Position numbers and translations under genes: made by a program. A DNA stretch of 7,262 nucleotides, from contig CAMLHT010000197.1 of the NCBI GenBank assembly GCA_946479895.1, positions 1-7,262 of the forward strand. Direction: 5' to 3'. Positions 7,133-7,262 of this stretch are shown here, piece after piece. A model generated the notes under the pieces. That model made no database searches, was not told the DNA's origin, and was given only the letters and a program-made list of their open reading frames with translations. How positions within the stretch are numbered: position 1 is the stretch's first letter; the number at the start of each line of letters is the position of its first letter. The DNA comes from an uncultured Gemmatimonadota bacterium (GTDB lineage Bacteria > Gemmatimonadota > Gemmatimonadetes > Gemmatimonadales > Gemmatimonadaceae).

Positions 7133-7158
7133 GGAGGCGCCGAAGGGGGGTCGCCTCC
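7133..7158. promoter_or_regulatory. Perfect 7-base inverted repeat in the leader of the YCII-type gene
   Basis: GGAGGCG (7133-7139) and CGCCTCC (7152-7158) are separated by 12 bases, about 30 bases before the start codon. The RNA would form a GC-rich hairpin upstream of the Shine-Dalgarno. No U-tract follows in either direction, so a leader hairpin or operator is likelier than an intrinsic terminator. Confidence 0.45.
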
Positions 7159-7168
7159 TTACCCTCAC

Positions 7169-7194
7169 GTCGAACGGGGGCGGGCCGGTTCGAC
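7169..7194. promoter_or_regulatory. Perfect 7-base inverted repeat, possible operator
   Basis: GTCGAAC (7169-7175) and GTTCGAC (7188-7194) are separated by 12 bases. The spacing between arms equals that of the neighbouring repeat, but the sequence differs. The centre-to-centre distance of 19 bases is just under two helical turns, which would suit a dimeric regulator. Confidence 0.4.
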
Positions 7195-7213
7195 ACCTTT
7201 CATGAGAAAGGTG
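7194..7213. promoter_or_regulatory. Perfect 8-base inverted repeat with 4-base loop
   Basis: CACCTTTC (7194-7201) and GAAAGGTG (7206-7213) flank ATGA. It lies about 90 bases upstream of the YCII-type start and shares base 7194 with the neighbouring repeat. It could be an operator, or a terminator stem for a gene entering from beyond 7262, although no U-tract follows. The remaining bases, 7214-7262, show nothing assignable. Confidence 0.5.
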
Positions 7214-7262
7214 GATTCCGCGATGCCCGCTGGTCGCTGCGCCGGGTGCGAACGTCCCGGAA

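Noticed and set aside
7202..7262. Possible plus-strand gene start (MRKVDSAMPAGRCAGCERPG), and minus-strand tails ending at 7200 or 7165.
   Set aside because: Only about 20-31 codons are visible. No ribosome binding site precedes the plus-strand start, and no family is recognisable, so none can be supported.

Overview
The window is GC-rich, bacterial and chromosomal in character. It carries no phage, plasmid or CRISPR signals. Frequent GTG starts, strong GC bias at third codon positions and the gene types suggest a soil-type bacterium of the Gemmatimonadota or Acidobacteriota kind. That placement is an impression from protein style, not a proof.

Layout, left to right. Positions 8-2217 (minus strand) hold a two-gene unit. 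A 528-residue protein looks like a DEAD-box RNA helicase whose ATPase motifs have all decayed, but it keeps a DbpA-type RNA-binding domain and an Arg/Gly-rich tail. Its stop overlaps the GTG start of a class II thymidine kinase (tdk). A 114-base divergent intergenic region (2218-2331) with a symmetric -10-like box separates this unit from a plus-strand class I PLP-dependent aminotransferase (2332-3513). Next come a 167-residue protein with two DUF2283-like repeats (3659-4162) and, overlapping by GTGA, a stand-alone Lrp/AsnC ligand-binding (RAM) domain protein (4159-4437). A minus-strand multi-pass membrane protein resembling GT-C/GT39 glycosyltransferases (4711-6348) converges on them. Between the convergent genes lies a roughly 253-base imperfect palindrome with MITE-like ends. 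A diverged copy of one of its arms lies at about 6523-6601, in the 320-base gap before the last gene, a minus-strand YCII/DGPF-domain protein (6669-7103). That gene's upstream region holds three closely spaced perfect inverted repeats.

The genes do not form one pathway. Two pairs are tightly coupled: pseudo-helicase with thymidine kinase, and DUF2283-like protein with RAM protein. The most notable items are the catalytically dead DEAD-box relative, the long palindromic repeat with its dispersed copy, and the duplicated-DUF2283/RAM pair.
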